In this document: positions 51,209-60,782 of the stretch, piece after piece
Numbering within the stretch: position 1 is the stretch's first letter
How the letters are laid out: every line of letters begins with the position of its first letter
NCBI GenBank assembly: GCA_947258435.1
Contig: CAMYID010000012.1
Coordinates: 1-64,000, forward strand
Source: an uncultured Alphaproteobacteria bacterium
Lineage (GTDB): Bacteria; Pseudomonadota; Alphaproteobacteria; UBA11222
Length of the DNA: 64,000 bases
Reading direction: 5' to 3'
Program-made: the position numbers and the translations under genes
Notes under the pieces: generated by a model
Database searches by the model: none
Seen by the model: only the letters and a program-made list of their open reading frames with translations
What the model was told of the DNA's origin: nothing

Positions 51209-51748
51209 ATGGCAATTTATGAACTGGGCGACATGCGGATCAAAACCGAAACCGATGCGTTTTGGGTTGCACCAACAGCCGTGGCGATCGGGCTTGTCGA
51301 ACTCAGGAACAATGCAAGCCTGTGGTGGGGCGCTGTATTGCGGGGCGACAATGAACCGGTCATCGTCGGGGAAAATTCGAACATTCAGGATAACTGTGTA
51401 TTGCATACTGAAATGGGGGCACCCTGCATCGTGGGCAACAATGTCACCGTTGGACATATGGTGATGCTGCATGGTTGTGAGATCGGCGACAACAGTCTGA
51501 TCGGTATTGGCAGTGTCATCCTTGATCATGCCAGGATCGGGAAGAACTGCCTGATCGGCGCGAACAGTTTCATTCCCCCCGGCAAGGAAATTCCCGATAA
51601 CTCGGTCGTGTTCGGTTCGCCTGGGCGGATTGTGCGGCAGGTGACGCCCGAAGAAGCGGCCGGCTTCACCGCATCGGCTGAAAACTATGTTGCGAATTGG
51701 CAGCGATTCCGGCAGGGGCTGAAACCTGACCCGCGTTTTTCAACATAA
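51209..51748 (+). CDS. Gamma carbonic anhydrase-like hexapeptide-repeat protein
   Basis: A 179-aa left-handed beta-helix protein. Repeats run from residue 15 to about 135 (for example IVGENSNIQDNCVLHTEMG, IVGNNVTVGHMVMLHGCEIG, IGIGSVILDHARIGKNCLIG). His in VLHTE, VGHMV and LHGCE are the metal ligands of the gamma-CA family. It may be a carbonic anhydrase or a relative without activity, such as YrdA/PaaY-type thioesterases. Start ATG 51209 is preferred because AGGGCGG precedes it; a GTG/ATG-like extension from 51167 is possible. Confidence 0.87.
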   Translation: MAIYELGDMRIKTETDAFWVAPTAVAIGLVELRNNASLWWGAVLRGDNEPVIVGENSNIQDNCVLHTEMGAPCIVGNNVTVGHMVMLHGCEIGDNSLIGIGSVILDHARIGKNCLIGANSFIPPGKEIPDNSVVFGSPGRIVRQVTPEEAAGFTASAENYVANWQRFRQGLKPDPRFST

Positions 51749-51814
51749 AGCGGTTCGCGCATCTGTCCGGCCCATGTCATAGTGCGGCCCATGATCGACA
51801 ACAGGGAGGACGAT

Positions 51815-52594
51815 ATGTCGGATTATGAATTCAGCAAGGTTGAAAAAGACGGCCACATCACGATCGTGACGATTAACCGGCCTGACCGGATGAATGCCTT
51901 GCACCCGCCAGCCAATTTCGAGCTTGAAAAAATCTTCAACGACTTTGCCGAGGATCCGGACCAGTGGGTGGCGATCATTACAGGTGCGGGCGATAAAGGT
52001 TTTAGCGCGGGAAACGATCTGCGCTGGCAGGCGGAAGGCAACAAGATTGAGGTGCCTGAAACCGGCTTTGCCGGTCTGACCGCGCGCTATGATCTGAGCA
52101 AACCTGTTATTGCGGCGGTGAATGGTTCGGCGATGGGCGGCGGGCTTGAGATCGCGCTTGCCTGCGATCTGATCATTGCATCGGAGAATGCAAAATTCGG
52201 CTTGCCCGAGCCCAAGGTCGGGCTGGCTGCACTTGCCGGCGGTCTGCACCGGCTGCCGCGCCAGATTGGTCTGAAGCAGGCAATGGGTATGATCCTGACG
52301 GCGCGGCATGTACCTGCACAGGAAGCCTTGCAGCTTGGCTTCATCAATGAGGTTGTGCCGCAGGCTGAGCTTCTGGATGCGGCCAGGAAATGGGCGGCGC
52401 AGATTGTGGAATGCTCGCCCATGGCGATCCGTGCATCAAAAGAGGTCGTTATGCAGGGGCTGAACTATGCCGGCGTCAAGGAAGCGTCTGCAGGCAAGTA
52501 TCCCGCTGTCAGCGCATTGTTCCGCAGCGATGATGTTGTTGAGGGGCCCAAAGCCTTTGCTGAAAAGCGCAAGCCCAACTGGAAAAGCGCATAA
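51815..52594 (+). CDS. Enoyl-CoA hydratase/isomerase family protein
   Basis: A 259-aa crotonase-fold protein. GDKGFSAGNDLRW (about residues 60-72) and NGSAMGGGLEIALACDLIIA (about 98-117) form the oxyanion hole, and KFGLPEVK-like FGLPEPKVGLAALAGGLHRL follows. It may hydrate or isomerise an enoyl-CoA from the surrounding catabolic genes. The start at 51815 follows GGGAGGACGAT. It ends at a strong terminator facing the TetR gene. Confidence 0.9.
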   Translation: MSDYEFSKVEKDGHITIVTINRPDRMNALHPPANFELEKIFNDFAEDPDQWVAIITGAGDKGFSAGNDLRWQAEGNKIEVPETGFAGLTARYDLSKPVIAAVNGSAMGGGLEIALACDLIIASENAKFGLPEPKVGLAALAGGLHRLPRQIGLKQAMGMILTARHVPAQEALQLGFINEVVPQAELLDAARKWAAQIVECSPMAIRASKEVVMQGLNYAGVKEASAGKYPAVSALFRSDDVVEGPKAFAEKRKPNWKSA

Positions 52595-52617
52595 TCAGTT
52601 ATCTGATAGATTCGTTT

Positions 52618-52653
52618 GGCCGCCTGCTCAATATCGGGGCAGGCGGCCTTTGT
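52618..52653. terminator. Terminator between converging genes
   Basis: GGCCGCCTGC (52618-52627) pairs over 10 bp with GCAGGCGGCC (52639-52648), then TTTGTTTG. It ends the enoyl-CoA hydratase transcript and probably also the TetR transcript from the other side. Confidence 0.85.
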
Positions 52654-52669
52654 TTGCCGTAACAGCGTA

Positions 52670-53287
52670 TCAGCACCGTATGGGCAATGTCTGGCGAAGC
52701 CTTTCGATACGCTGCAGCTGCTTATCAAGAACTGCCATTGTCCGGGCCATATCGGCACTGTCATCGCCAAGCCAGCTGCGACCAGCCATCAATAATGCGG
52801 CGCCGTAGATTTTGCGGCGGGAGAAGCCGCGCACCCCGCTTGTATCAATCCCCGCCGCCTCCAGAACGCACCGTACAGAGCGGCGCCAGGCCCGAAAGAG
52901 TGACACGCCAAGCGAGGGGTCATGCCGGCAGGCAGTTTCAAGGGAGGCAAGGAATGCTTTATCTTCCGTCATCACGTCGAAACGCGCCATCGCGACATCG
53001 AATAGCCGTTCCCGCACAGTTTCGTGATGCGGTTCGGTGGCGAATTCCGGCGCTGTTCCGTCCTGCGCACGCTCCTGCTCGATCTGTCGCAGCATCTCGA
53101 GGTCGGCTTTTGAGAAATAGGCGGCCGCGAGCACAGTTTTCGCGGGAAAAAGGTCATAACATTGCGATAAGGCAATACCCGCATCCTCTGCAATATCGCT
53201 CAGGCTTACAGCCGACCAGCCCCGTTCGGCAACCAGGCTCAGCATGGATGCAATCAGTTTTTCGCTCGGGTCAGCCTTTTTTGCCAT
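52670..53287 (-). CDS. TetR family transcriptional regulator
   Basis: A 205-aa regulator. The N-terminal helix-turn-helix is WSAVSLSDIAEDAGIALSQ (about residues 20-38) followed by CYDLFPAKTVLAAAYF, the TetR pattern. The C-terminal helical domain would bind a ligand. It is alone between two terminator-like spots and may regulate nearby genes or the catabolic genes to its left; no operator could be assigned. The start ATG has only a weak ribosome site. Confidence 0.85.
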   Translation of the reverse strand: MAKKADPSEKLIASMLSLVAERGWSAVSLSDIAEDAGIALSQCYDLFPAKTVLAAAYFSKADLEMLRQIEQERAQDGTAPEFATEPHHETVRERLFDVAMARFDVMTEDKAFLASLETACRHDPSLGVSLFRAWRRSVRCVLEAAGIDTSGVRGFSRRKIYGAALLMAGRSWLGDDSADMARTMAVLDKQLQRIERLRQTLPIRC

Positions 53288-53340
53288 GGCAGTAATCTAG
53301 GCGCTATGGAGCGGGGAAGAAACCGGCGATTTCCCACGGC

Positions 53341-54156
53341 TCATCCCGCAAGCTCCTTCGATCTTCTGCTTGCCGCCGCCACAGCGCGCGTCAGCAATGC
53401 CGGTAATCCTTCCTCCCCCATCAATAGGTCGAGCGCGGCGGCCGTCGTGCCACCCGGACTTGTCACATTTTCGCGTAAGGTTGCGGCAGGCTCGGATGAT
53501 TGCGCGATCATTTCTCCGGCCCCGCTGACAGTCGTTGCGGCAAGCTGATAGGCGAGGGCTGGATCAAGCCCCGCATCTTCTCCCGCTTTGGCCAAAGCTT
53601 CCACCAGCAGAAATACATAGGCAGGGCCACTGCCCGAAACCGCTGTGACAGGATCCATCAGCTCTTCTTTCCCGATCCATGCGACGTTGCCGACAGCGGA
53701 TAAAAGCGTGTGGCTGAGTTGCTTTTGCGCCGCGCTGACAGAAGCGTTTGCGAAAAGCACCGACATGCCACGGCCGATCGCGGCAGGGGTGTTTGGCATG
53801 GCGCGGATGATGGGGGCGTCCGCGCCGAATATTCCCTCAAAAAAAGTTATCGGCTTGCCCGCCGCGATGGAAATGAAAACATTGCCAGTCTGTTTGAGTG
53901 GCAGATAGGCGGGCAACGCCTTGTCCATCAATTGCGGTTTGATGGCAAGGATTGTTGCAACAGCGTCGGCCACCGTGTCGATGGCGGGATTAAGGCGAAT
54001 TTGCCCGTCATGCGCAATTGTTGCGATCGACGGCGAAGGCGCGGGATCGAAAATCGCGATTCTTTCGGGGGCAAGCCCGTCGGCGATCCAGCCATTCAAC
54101 AGGGCAGCGCCCATTTTGCCCGCGCCGATCAGTACCAATGTTCCGTCAATATCCAT
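53341..54156 (-). CDS. proC: Pyrroline-5-carboxylate reductase
   Basis: A 271-aa enzyme that reduces pyrroline-5-carboxylate to proline with NAD(P)H. The Rossmann start LIGAGKMGAALLNGWI (about residues 9-24), MPNTPAAIGRGMSVLFAN (about 112-129) and the dimerisation/active-site stretch DPVTAVSGSGPAYVFLLVEA, ending in the ProC signature LRENVTSPGGTTAAAL, are all present. Length is normal. It is in the same orientation as the YbjN and ubiK genes upstream, and is probably expressed with them or alone. Confidence 0.95.
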   Translation of the reverse strand: MDIDGTLVLIGAGKMGAALLNGWIADGLAPERIAIFDPAPSPSIATIAHDGQIRLNPAIDTVADAVATILAIKPQLMDKALPAYLPLKQTGNVFISIAAGKPITFFEGIFGADAPIIRAMPNTPAAIGRGMSVLFANASVSAAQKQLSHTLLSAVGNVAWIGKEELMDPVTAVSGSGPAYVFLLVEALAKAGEDAGLDPALAYQLAATTVSGAGEMIAQSSEPAATLRENVTSPGGTTAAALDLLMGEEGLPALLTRAVAAASRRSKELAG

Positions 54157-54302
54157 TCTATCCGTTCCCCGGCCAATACATGATCAGGTTTCAGCAAATG
54201 ACCGGGTTCCAGTGCAAGAGTGCCCATCAGCATGGCCGGTGGGTTTTGACGTGCATGTATCAGGCAGCAGCCCTGTATCAGGTGCCGGCAGTGCCCGATT
54301 GC

Positions 54303-54815
54303 CTATGCTTCGCCGGCTGTTTCAAAAAGGCTGGCGCTGACCGCGTCATCTGCTTTCATCCCGCCCCATAGAACATATTGCAGCGCCGGAAAAAAGCTGT
54401 CGCATGCTTCCAGGGCAAGTTCAATAAGGTCGGTTGACTGAGCCACGGTCAAATCCGCGTCCCGCAGCGGCATGCCATATCTGAACAGGACAAGCTGTTC
54501 GTCACTGAGAAAGTCGAAGTGACCCAGCCAGTTATTGGCATTCATTCTGGCAATCAGGCGCAGCACTTCTTCCATATGCCGCTCGGGTATGCGCGGTTCG
54601 AAAATCAGCAGAAGCTGAAGTGCCTCGCAGTCAGGCAAAAAGGTAAAACACAGCCGTTGATCGGTCCATTTCCCGCCTGACAGCAGGATCAATTCACAAT
54701 CGGCATTGCGTTCATACGGAAAGCGCTGTTTCTCTGCAGTTTGTTCGATAATGTCTAAAGGGTTCGGGTTATCAACAAAATCATAGGCCGGATCCTTGGT
54801 TGCACGCTGGCCCAT
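54303..54815 (-). CDS. YbjN domain protein
   Basis: A 170-aa protein of the YbjN family, which resembles type III secretion chaperones in fold: NPLDIIEQTAEKQRFPYERN, WTDQRLCFTFLPDCEALQLL and LRLIARMNANNWLGHFDFLS are characteristic, followed by LIELALEACDSFFPALQYVLWGG (in part ALEACDSFFPALQYVLWG). It is conserved next to proC in alphaproteobacteria. I choose ATG 54815 (MGQRATKD), preceded by GGGGGTCATT; a longer frame to 54944 has a basic, untypical extension. Function unknown. Confidence 0.85.
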   Translation of the reverse strand: MGQRATKDPAYDFVDNPNPLDIIEQTAEKQRFPYERNADCELILLSGGKWTDQRLCFTFLPDCEALQLLLIFEPRIPERHMEEVLRLIARMNANNWLGHFDFLSDEQLVLFRYGMPLRDADLTVAQSTDLIELALEACDSFFPALQYVLWGGMKADDAVSASLFETAGEA

Positions 54816-54957
54816 ATAATGACCCCCTGACTTTTCGATGATACGAATCACTCTACCAGATATTGTGGCAGAATTTTTTCGTACTACAAGGGACGTAGCC
54901 GCCTTTCGGCCCCGTCGGTCACGGTTAGTTGTCTGGTCAGCCAAGGTTTGGTGGCCG

Positions 54958-55305
54958 TTATGGAGTCCTGTCTCCGTCCTCTGCAGCTTTCCTGTCTTGC
55001 TTGGCAGACGGGCCGGTTTTCGTGGGCTTTTTGCGTGTTGTGCGCGGTTTCGCTTCCAGCGCGTCGAGCCGTTTTGTCAAATCGGCGATGACGTCTTCAA
55101 GCCGTGCATTGTCGCTGCGCGCGGCAGCGGCCATTGCCTGAACAGCCTCGAACTCCTCACGGGTGACCATGTCAAGTTCTGCAAGCAGTTTCTCCGCCCG
55201 CTGCCGAAAGAGCGTGTCAATTTCCGCCTTAACCCCCTGTGCCGCACCCGCGGCGTTTGTTACCAGTTTGGCAAGATCGTCGAGAATTCGGTTTTGCGTT
55301 TGCAT
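54958..55305 (-). CDS. ubiK: Ubiquinone biosynthesis accessory factor UbiK (BMFP domain)
   Basis: A 115-aa protein with the BMFP pattern: MQTQNRILDDLAKLVTNAAG at the start, FRQRAEKLLAELDMVTREEF in the middle, and a C-terminal coiled coil LEDVIADLTKRLDALEAK, then a basic tail (RTTRKKPTKTG). UbiK assists the ubiquinone-synthesis complex, possibly through membrane lipids. The start at 55305 (MQTQNR) follows GAGG and fits the family; four more residues would be added from 55317. It diverges from lgt. Confidence 0.85.
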   Translation of the reverse strand: MQTQNRILDDLAKLVTNAAGAAQGVKAEIDTLFRQRAEKLLAELDMVTREEFEAVQAMAAAARSDNARLEDVIADLTKRLDALEAKPRTTRKKPTKTGPSAKQDRKAAEDGDRTP

Positions 55306-55442
55306 GGCGCGCCTCATAAGGTCATATGTTGCCGCATGATCCTACTCAGGCGACAGGCGATTATGTTGACGGTAGCTACTATGTGCCCGGGGGCTTTGCA
55401 GCGCAAGCATAGCGCTTTGAGTAGCTGTGCGCGGTTCGCGCG

Positions 55443-56264
55443 ATGCTGACCTTTCCCGAAATCGATCCGGTTGCTCTGCAACTCGGTCCTTTGGCAATCC
55501 GCTGGTATTCGCTTGCCTATCTTGCGGGTATCGCCCTTGGTTGGGCTTATGTTGTCCGGACGTTGCAAAACCGGGCTGTCTGGCGCGGTACAGCCTGCGC
55601 CGTTACACCGGCTGACATCAGCGATTTTGTATTATGGGCCACGCTGGGGATCATTCTGGGGGGGCGGCTCGGCTATGTTCTGTTTTACAATTTTTCCTTT
55701 TTCGCCGCGCATCCGCTCGAGATCCTGAAGTTATGGCAGGGCGGTATGTCATTCCATGGTGGCATGCTGGGGGTCATTCTGGCGATCGTGCTGTTTGCCC
55801 GTAAACGACAGCTTCCGCTTGGCCAGCTTGCCGACCTTGTCGCCTGTGCCGCGCCCATCGGACTGTTTTTCGGGCGGATCGCCAATTTCATCAATGCCGA
55901 ATTATGGGGGCGCGTTACCGATTCACCGCTTGGTATGGTGTTTCCCGGCGCAGGTCCGACCCCGCGCCACCCAAGCCAGCTCTATGAAGCCGCGCTTGAA
56001 GGGGTTGTCCTCTTCCTGCTGCTCCATTTAGTCAGCCGCAGGATGAACGGCTTTGCAAAACCGTGGTTTCTGACCGGCTTGTTTCTCGCCGGTTACGGTC
56101 TCTCGCGTATTGCGGTCGAATTTTTCCGCGAACCGGATGCCCATATCGGTTATCTGCAGGGCGGTGTGACGATGGGAATGCTGCTGTCGGTTCCGATGGT
56201 CATTGCCGGTGTTGCGCTTGCGGTATTTGCCCTGCGGCGGGCGGCTGGTGTGCGGGGCGCCTGA
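55443..56264 (+). CDS. lgt: Prolipoprotein diacylglyceryl transferase
   Basis: A 273-aa polytopic inner-membrane enzyme that transfers diacylglycerol from phosphatidylglycerol to the lipobox Cys of prolipoproteins. MSFHGGMLGVIL (about residues 101-112) has the essential His, and FGRIANFINAELWGRVTD (about 142-159) is the Lgt signature; HPSQLYEAALEG follows. Several hydrophobic segments are seen. It starts an apparent operon of five genes in one direction (Lgt, methyltransferase, PgeF, lipoprotein, Prs), with the methyltransferase start directly at its stop. Confidence 0.96.
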   Translation: MLTFPEIDPVALQLGPLAIRWYSLAYLAGIALGWAYVVRTLQNRAVWRGTACAVTPADISDFVLWATLGIILGGRLGYVLFYNFSFFAAHPLEILKLWQGGMSFHGGMLGVILAIVLFARKRQLPLGQLADLVACAAPIGLFFGRIANFINAELWGRVTDSPLGMVFPGAGPTPRHPSQLYEAALEGVVLFLLLHLVSRRMNGFAKPWFLTGLFLAGYGLSRIAVEFFREPDAHIGYLQGGVTMGMLLSVPMVIAGVALAVFALRRAAGVRGA

Positions 56265-57371
56265 GTGAACGCGTTGGGCGATCATATCGCTGCGGTCATT
56301 GCCGCTGACGGGCCGCTCAGTATTGGTGGTTTTATGTCACTGGCGCTGGGTCATCGGGAACTGGGTTACTATATGCGTCGTGATCCCTTCGGTGTGTCGG
56401 GGGATTTTATTACGGCGCCTGAAATCAGCCAGATTTTTGGGGAACTGATCGGGCTTTGGTGCGTTCAGAGCTGGCTGGATATGGGGGCTCCGGAAGATTT
56501 TGCGCTGGTTGAGCTCGGGCCGGGCAGGGGAACGCTGATGGCCGATATCATGCGGGCGGCGAGGGTGCGGCCGGCATTTCGCGCGGCGGCGCAGATCCAC
56601 CTTGTCGAGACAAGTCCCGCGCTTCAGCAAATTCAGCGGCAATCGCTTTCAGCCTACTCTGTGAATTGGCATGCGGGTGTCGAGACATTGCCGACGTTGC
56701 CATGCCTGATTGTCGCGAATGAATTTTTCGACGCGCTGCCGATCCGGCAATTTGAATACCGTAACGGAAACTGGCATGAACGAATGGTCGTGTTTTCCGA
56801 AGCGGACGGGCTTGGTATCGGGCTTGCGCCAGAGGCGATCGCCGATACGGTATTTCTGCGGCTGGACGCGCGTCAGGGCCGTGCGGAAGAAGGTGCGGTT
56901 GCCGAACTTGGTCTGGCCGCGCAAACAGTTTGCGCCATCGTGGCAGGACATCTGAGCCTTTATGGCGGTGCCGCATTGCTGATCGATTACGGCCCGGCTC
57001 GTTCGGCTTTCGGCGATAGTTTCCAGGCGATGAAGGGGCATCGTTTCGTGTCGCCCTTTGCCGAACCGGGCGATGCCGACCTGACCGCGCATGTCGATTT
57101 CGCCGCACTGGCTGAAGTGGCCGCGGATGCAGGAGTCTCTGTCGACGGGCCTGTGACACAGGCTGAGTTTCTGTGTCAGCTCGGCATCCGGCAAAGGGCC
57201 GCCGCCCTGTCCCGGAAGCTTGATCCTGAAGCCCGTGCCGCAATTTCGGCGACGGTCGGGCGGTTGATCGGCCCCGACCAGATGGGCGCGCTTTTCAAGG
57301 TGTTGGCGTTGCGCCATCCGGGTTTGCCTGAACGGCCGGGTTTTTTGAAAGCTGACGAGACTGATGACTGA
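56265..57371 (+). CDS. Class I SAM-dependent methyltransferase (MidA/NDUFAF7 family)
   Basis: A 368-aa protein. SIGGFMSLALGHRELGYYMR (in part) near the start, DFITAPEISQIFGELIGLW (about 47-65) and VELGPGRGTLMADI (about 84-97, SAM binding) are family marks, with VANEFFDALPIRQFEYRNG near residue 150. The mitochondrial relative NDUFAF7 methylates an arginine of complex I; the bacterial role is probably similar. GTG start immediately after the lgt stop; it overlaps pgeF by eight bases. Confidence 0.93.
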   Translation: MNALGDHIAAVIAADGPLSIGGFMSLALGHRELGYYMRRDPFGVSGDFITAPEISQIFGELIGLWCVQSWLDMGAPEDFALVELGPGRGTLMADIMRAARVRPAFRAAAQIHLVETSPALQQIQRQSLSAYSVNWHAGVETLPTLPCLIVANEFFDALPIRQFEYRNGNWHERMVVFSEADGLGIGLAPEAIADTVFLRLDARQGRAEEGAVAELGLAAQTVCAIVAGHLSLYGGAALLIDYGPARSAFGDSFQAMKGHRFVSPFAEPGDADLTAHVDFAALAEVAADAGVSVDGPVTQAEFLCQLGIRQRAAALSRKLDPEARAAISATVGRLIGPDQMGALFKVLALRHPGLPERPGFLKADETDD

Positions 57372-58182
57372 GGATGAAAGTTATGGTGGGCTGCACCCTG
57401 ACGCCCCGCCGCATTTAAGTTCCGCGCTGCTTGCCGGACCGCAAATCCGGCATGGCTTTTTCACCCGGCGAGGCGGGGTGTCAGGCGGAATTTACGCGGC
57501 GCTCAATTGTGGTCTTGGGTCTGATGATGACAGAGCTGCAATCATCGACAATCGCATGCGGGTGACAGCGGGGTTCGGGAAGGGGGCTGTTCTGGCGGGC
57601 GTGCATCAGGTGCATGGCGATGATGTGTATATCATTCGCGCGCCCGCGCAGGCGGCGGCACGGCCACAGGCTGACGGACTCGTGACAGATTGCCCTGATA
57701 TCATTCTGTCTGTGCTGACGGCTGATTGCGCGCCGGTCTTGTTTGCCGATCCGGTTGCCGGTGTGATTGGCGCGGCCCATGCGGGGTGGCGGGGCGCCCT
57801 GGCCGGGATCTGTGAAGCGGTGATCGAGGCGATGCAGTCGCTGGGCGCACAGCCTGAAAATATTGTCGCGGTTATCGGTCCTGCAATTTCGGGCCGGAAT
57901 TACGAGGTGGACGCGGCGATGGAAGCTGAATTTACCGGGCGGCAGGGGGCGTGGCGTGAATTTTTCACGCCGGGGCGGCAGGAGGACAAGCGGCAGTTTC
58001 ATCTTGTCCCCTATGTTGCCCGGCGTCTTGAGGCGACCGGGATTGCTGCCGTCGGACAAAAAGAATTCTGCACCTATGCCGATCCCGAGCGGTTTTTCAG
58101 TTTTCGCCGCGCAACCCATTTGGGGGAACCTGATTACGGTCGCGCGCTGTCGGCAATCATGTTGCGTAAAGCCGGGATCTGA
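57364..58182 (+). CDS. pgeF: Peptidoglycan editing factor PgeF (laccase-domain/YfiH family)
   Basis: A 272-aa protein with the YfiH fold: GFFTRRGGVSGGIYAALNCG (about residues 29-48), LAGVHQVHGDDVYI (His about 85), LTADCAPVLFADP (Cys about 124) and GAAHAGWRGALAGI (His about 139) give the metal/Cys-His site. Members act on nucleosides and keep peptidoglycan free of L-Ser errors. Overlap with the preceding methyltransferase and a one-base overlap with the lipoprotein gene put it in the operon. Confidence 0.93.
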   Translation: MTEDESYGGLHPDAPPHLSSALLAGPQIRHGFFTRRGGVSGGIYAALNCGLGSDDDRAAIIDNRMRVTAGFGKGAVLAGVHQVHGDDVYIIRAPAQAAARPQADGLVTDCPDIILSVLTADCAPVLFADPVAGVIGAAHAGWRGALAGICEAVIEAMQSLGAQPENIVAVIGPAISGRNYEVDAAMEAEFTGRQGAWREFFTPGRQEDKRQFHLVPYVARRLEATGIAAVGQKEFCTYADPERFFSFRRATHLGEPDYGRALSAIMLRKAGI

Positions 58183-59090
58183 TGGGGCGCGGACCGGTGC
58201 ATTGGTGGCGTCAAATTCTGCTGCTGTCCCTCCTGCTGTTGGCCGGCGCCTGCGATACAGCGGTTGTTTATCTGCCGGAGATGCGGCGGGTCCCGGATAA
58301 ACAGCCCTCAATGCTTGGGGAGATTACCGCGAATACCGGTGTTCTCGTCTTGCCGGTCCAAGGCATGGCGGCAGAGTCGGGCGATGCACTGGCCGCAGCG
58401 GTCGCCGATGCGTTACGCAAGCGCGATGTTCCCGCGCTCACCCCACGGAATTTTGGCGGGGCGGAGGAGTTTTACGGGGCGCATCGGCTTCACGCAGCCC
58501 TGGAAGCAAGAGGGGGGCAAAGCGTGCTTCACTGGTCGCTGCGTGCCCCGGCGGGCGAGGTCGTGAGTGAATTTGACGGCCCGCCTCTGCCGGGTGACAC
58601 GGCCGCGGCATCCCCCCGGATGATGATGCAGCTTGCGCAACAGGTCGCAGAAACCGTCAGCCCGCATTTGCGGACGCCCGGTGCCCCCCGAACCTTCGGC
58701 CTTGCCGTAACGGTGCAGCCGATACCCGCCGCACCGGGCGACGGGTCGCAGACATTGCCTGTCGCATTGCGCAGCGCGTTGCGCGACGCAGGTTTGCGGC
58801 TCACGCCCGCAGGTGATTCAGGGGACGAGCCAAACACCATAAAGATATCGGGAAAAGTCACGCTGACCCCGCTTGGGCTGGCGCAGGAATCAGTCTGGAT
58901 TTCCTGGCATGTCAGTGATCCGGACGGGTCTGAAATCGGTGTGGTCGATCAGCGTAATCAAATCCCCAAAGGCCAGTTGGATGGCAATTGGGGGCCGCTT
59001 GCCGCACTGATCGCCGAGGGTGCGACGGAAGGGATTCTGCAATTGGTGGAAGATTACCGTCGCGCCTTGGCGGAGGCGGCTGAAAATTAA
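58182..59090 (+). CDS. Putative lipoprotein of unknown function
   Basis: A 302-aa protein with a lipoprotein signal: WRQILLLSLLLLAGAC, lipobox LAGAC with Cys near residue 24. The mature part has repeated GVLVLPVQGMA and LAVTVQPIPAAPGDGSQTLP segments, AALRKRDVPAL-like helices and a closing helix GILQLVEDYRRALAEAAE. It would be processed by Lgt, whose gene heads the operon. No catalytic motif was recognised. It starts at the last base of pgeF. Confidence 0.8.
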   Translation: MGRGPVHWWRQILLLSLLLLAGACDTAVVYLPEMRRVPDKQPSMLGEITANTGVLVLPVQGMAAESGDALAAAVADALRKRDVPALTPRNFGGAEEFYGAHRLHAALEARGGQSVLHWSLRAPAGEVVSEFDGPPLPGDTAAASPRMMMQLAQQVAETVSPHLRTPGAPRTFGLAVTVQPIPAAPGDGSQTLPVALRSALRDAGLRLTPAGDSGDEPNTIKISGKVTLTPLGLAQESVWISWHVSDPDGSEIGVVDQRNQIPKGQLDGNWGPLAALIAEGATEGILQLVEDYRRALAEAAEN

Positions 59091-59238
59091 ATCCGCTTTG
59101 CGGTATTCGCCGGTTCCGCCGTTTACAATCGCTTTGTCTGCTTGCTACAACCGGTCTGGCGGCTGGCGCAGGGGCAAAAGTGGGGGTGCCGTTCCTTCGG
59201 GTCGCATATGACAGCGTGAAACCCGCAAACATACAGGC

Positions 59239-60177
59239 ATGCGAATGAAGCTTCTCTCGGGAAACAGCAACCGCCCCTTGGCGGAGGCAATTGGCAGCTA
59301 TCTCAACCTGCCGCTTACCAAGGCCAGCGTAAGGCGATTTGCTGATATGGAGGTGTTTGTCGAGATTGAGGAAAATGTGCGTGGCGAGGATGTTTTTGTC
59401 ATCCAGTCGACCTCTTATCCCGCAAACGACCATCTGATGGAGCTCTTGATTTGTATCGATGCGCTGAACCGCGCCTCGGCGCGCCGTATTACGGCGGTTA
59501 TCCCTTATTTCGGTTATGCGCGGCAGGATCGGAAACCCGGACCGCGCACGCCGATTTCAGCAAAACTGGTTGCCAATCTGATCACTACCGCGGGCGCTGA
59601 CCGGGTGCTGACCCTCGATCTGCATGCGGGGCAGATTCAGGGTTTCTTCGATATTCCGACCGATAATCTGTTTGCGGCCCCCGTGCTTGTGCGCGATATC
59701 AAGGAGCAGTTCGGTGACAAGCCGCTTGTGATCGTTTCGCCCGATGTGGGCGGCGTGGTGCGCGCGCGCGCCGTCGCAAAGCGGGTCAATGCGGATCTTG
59801 CCATCGTGGACAAGCGCCGCGAACGCGCCGGCGAATCGGAAGTGATGAATATCATCGGCGATGTAAAAGGGCGTATCTGCATCATGGTCGACGATATTGT
59901 CGATTCTGCGGGCACCCTTTGTAATGCTGCGGGATCGTTGAAGGAAAAGGGCGCGGAAGCCGTCTATGCCTATGTGACCCATGGGGTGCTGTCAGGTGGT
60001 GCGGTCGCACGGGTCAGGGATTCAGCGCTTGAAAGTCTGGTCATTACCGAATCGATTGCGCCGACCGAGGCGGTTCAGAATGCGCCCAATATCCGCACCG
60101 TATCGATTGCACCCCTGATGGGGGAGGCAGTTCGCCGCATCTCGGAAGAGAAATCGGTATCCACCCTGTTTGACTGA
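59239..60177 (+). CDS. prs: Ribose-phosphate pyrophosphokinase
   Basis: A 312-aa enzyme making PRPP from ribose 5-phosphate and ATP for nucleotide, His and Trp synthesis. [20 protein letters not shown] (about residues 89-108), [20 protein letters not shown] (about 121-140, flag/metal site), [17 protein letters not shown] and the PRPP loop [15 protein letters not shown] (about 213-227) are all present. A second ATG at 59245 gives the more usual MKLLSG start. It is 148 bp behind the lipoprotein gene and may have its own promoter. Confidence 0.96.
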   Translation: MRMKLLSGNSNRPLAEAIGSYLNLPLTKASVRRFADMEVFVEIEENVRGEDVFVIQSTSYPANDHLMELLICIDALNRASARRITAVIPYFGYARQDRKPGPRTPISAKLVANLITTAGADRVLTLDLHAGQIQGFFDIPTDNLFAAPVLVRDIKEQFGDKPLVIVSPDVGGVVRARAVAKRVNADLAIVDKRRERAGESEVMNIIGDVKGRICIMVDDIVDSAGTLCNAAGSLKEKGAEAVYAYVTHGVLSGGAVARVRDSALESLVITESIAPTEAVQNAPNIRTVSIAPLMGEAVRRISEEKSVSTLFD

Positions 60178-60250
60178 GCCATTCGGTTGAACTTTGTCAT
60201 CCTGTTGATTGCGTTCGCGGCCCGCCATCGGGGCCGCTGAGGAAGTAAGT

Positions 60251-60781
60251 ATGAGCGAATCTGATTATCTTGCGGAAATCCGGGAACAGCGCGCTTTCAT
60301 GATGCAGCATGTGCCGCATTCGGCGGCCATCGGCATGACATTTGTCGATGTCGAACCCAATGCGGCAATTCTGATGGTGCCTTATTCCGAAAGGCTTGTC
60401 GGCAATCCCGATACCGGCGTGATCCATGGCGGGGTGATTACTTCGCTGCTCGATAACGCGTCGGGCATCGCGGTACATTGCCATATGGGGGAGCGCAAGG
60501 GCATGGCGACACTCGATCTGCGTATTGACTATATGCGTCCCGCCACGCCGGGCGAGGATGTCTATGGCCGGGCGGAATGCTACAAGGTCACCAATAATAT
60601 CGCTTTCGTACGCGGCACCGCCTACCATCTCAGCGACGGGCAGCATCTGCTTGACGATCCGATCGCGACATGCGTTGCCTCCTTCATGATTACCGGCGGC
60701 CCGATCGCCGACTGGAAGGAGATGGCGGCGCAGGCGGCAGGCGGGCAATTGCCGGCTGATCAGTCAGGCGGGAGTCATTGA
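60251..60781 (+). CDS. PaaI-family thioesterase, tandem copy 1
   Basis: A 176-aa hotdog-fold protein: GMTFVDVEPNAAILMVPYSE, then the active-site part NPDTGVIHGGVITSLLDNAS (about residues 54-73) with HGG and Asp, and TLDLRIDYMRPATPGEDVY. It should hydrolyse an acyl-CoA. Start ATG 60251 (MSESDYL) follows GAGGAAGTAAGT. The following gene begins one base after its stop and encodes a relative, so both are co-translated and perhaps form a heteromer. Confidence 0.87.
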   Translation: MSESDYLAEIREQRAFMMQHVPHSAAIGMTFVDVEPNAAILMVPYSERLVGNPDTGVIHGGVITSLLDNASGIAVHCHMGERKGMATLDLRIDYMRPATPGEDVYGRAECYKVTNNIAFVRGTAYHLSDGQHLLDDPIATCVASFMITGGPIADWKEMAAQAAGGQLPADQSGGSH

Positions 60782-60782
60782 A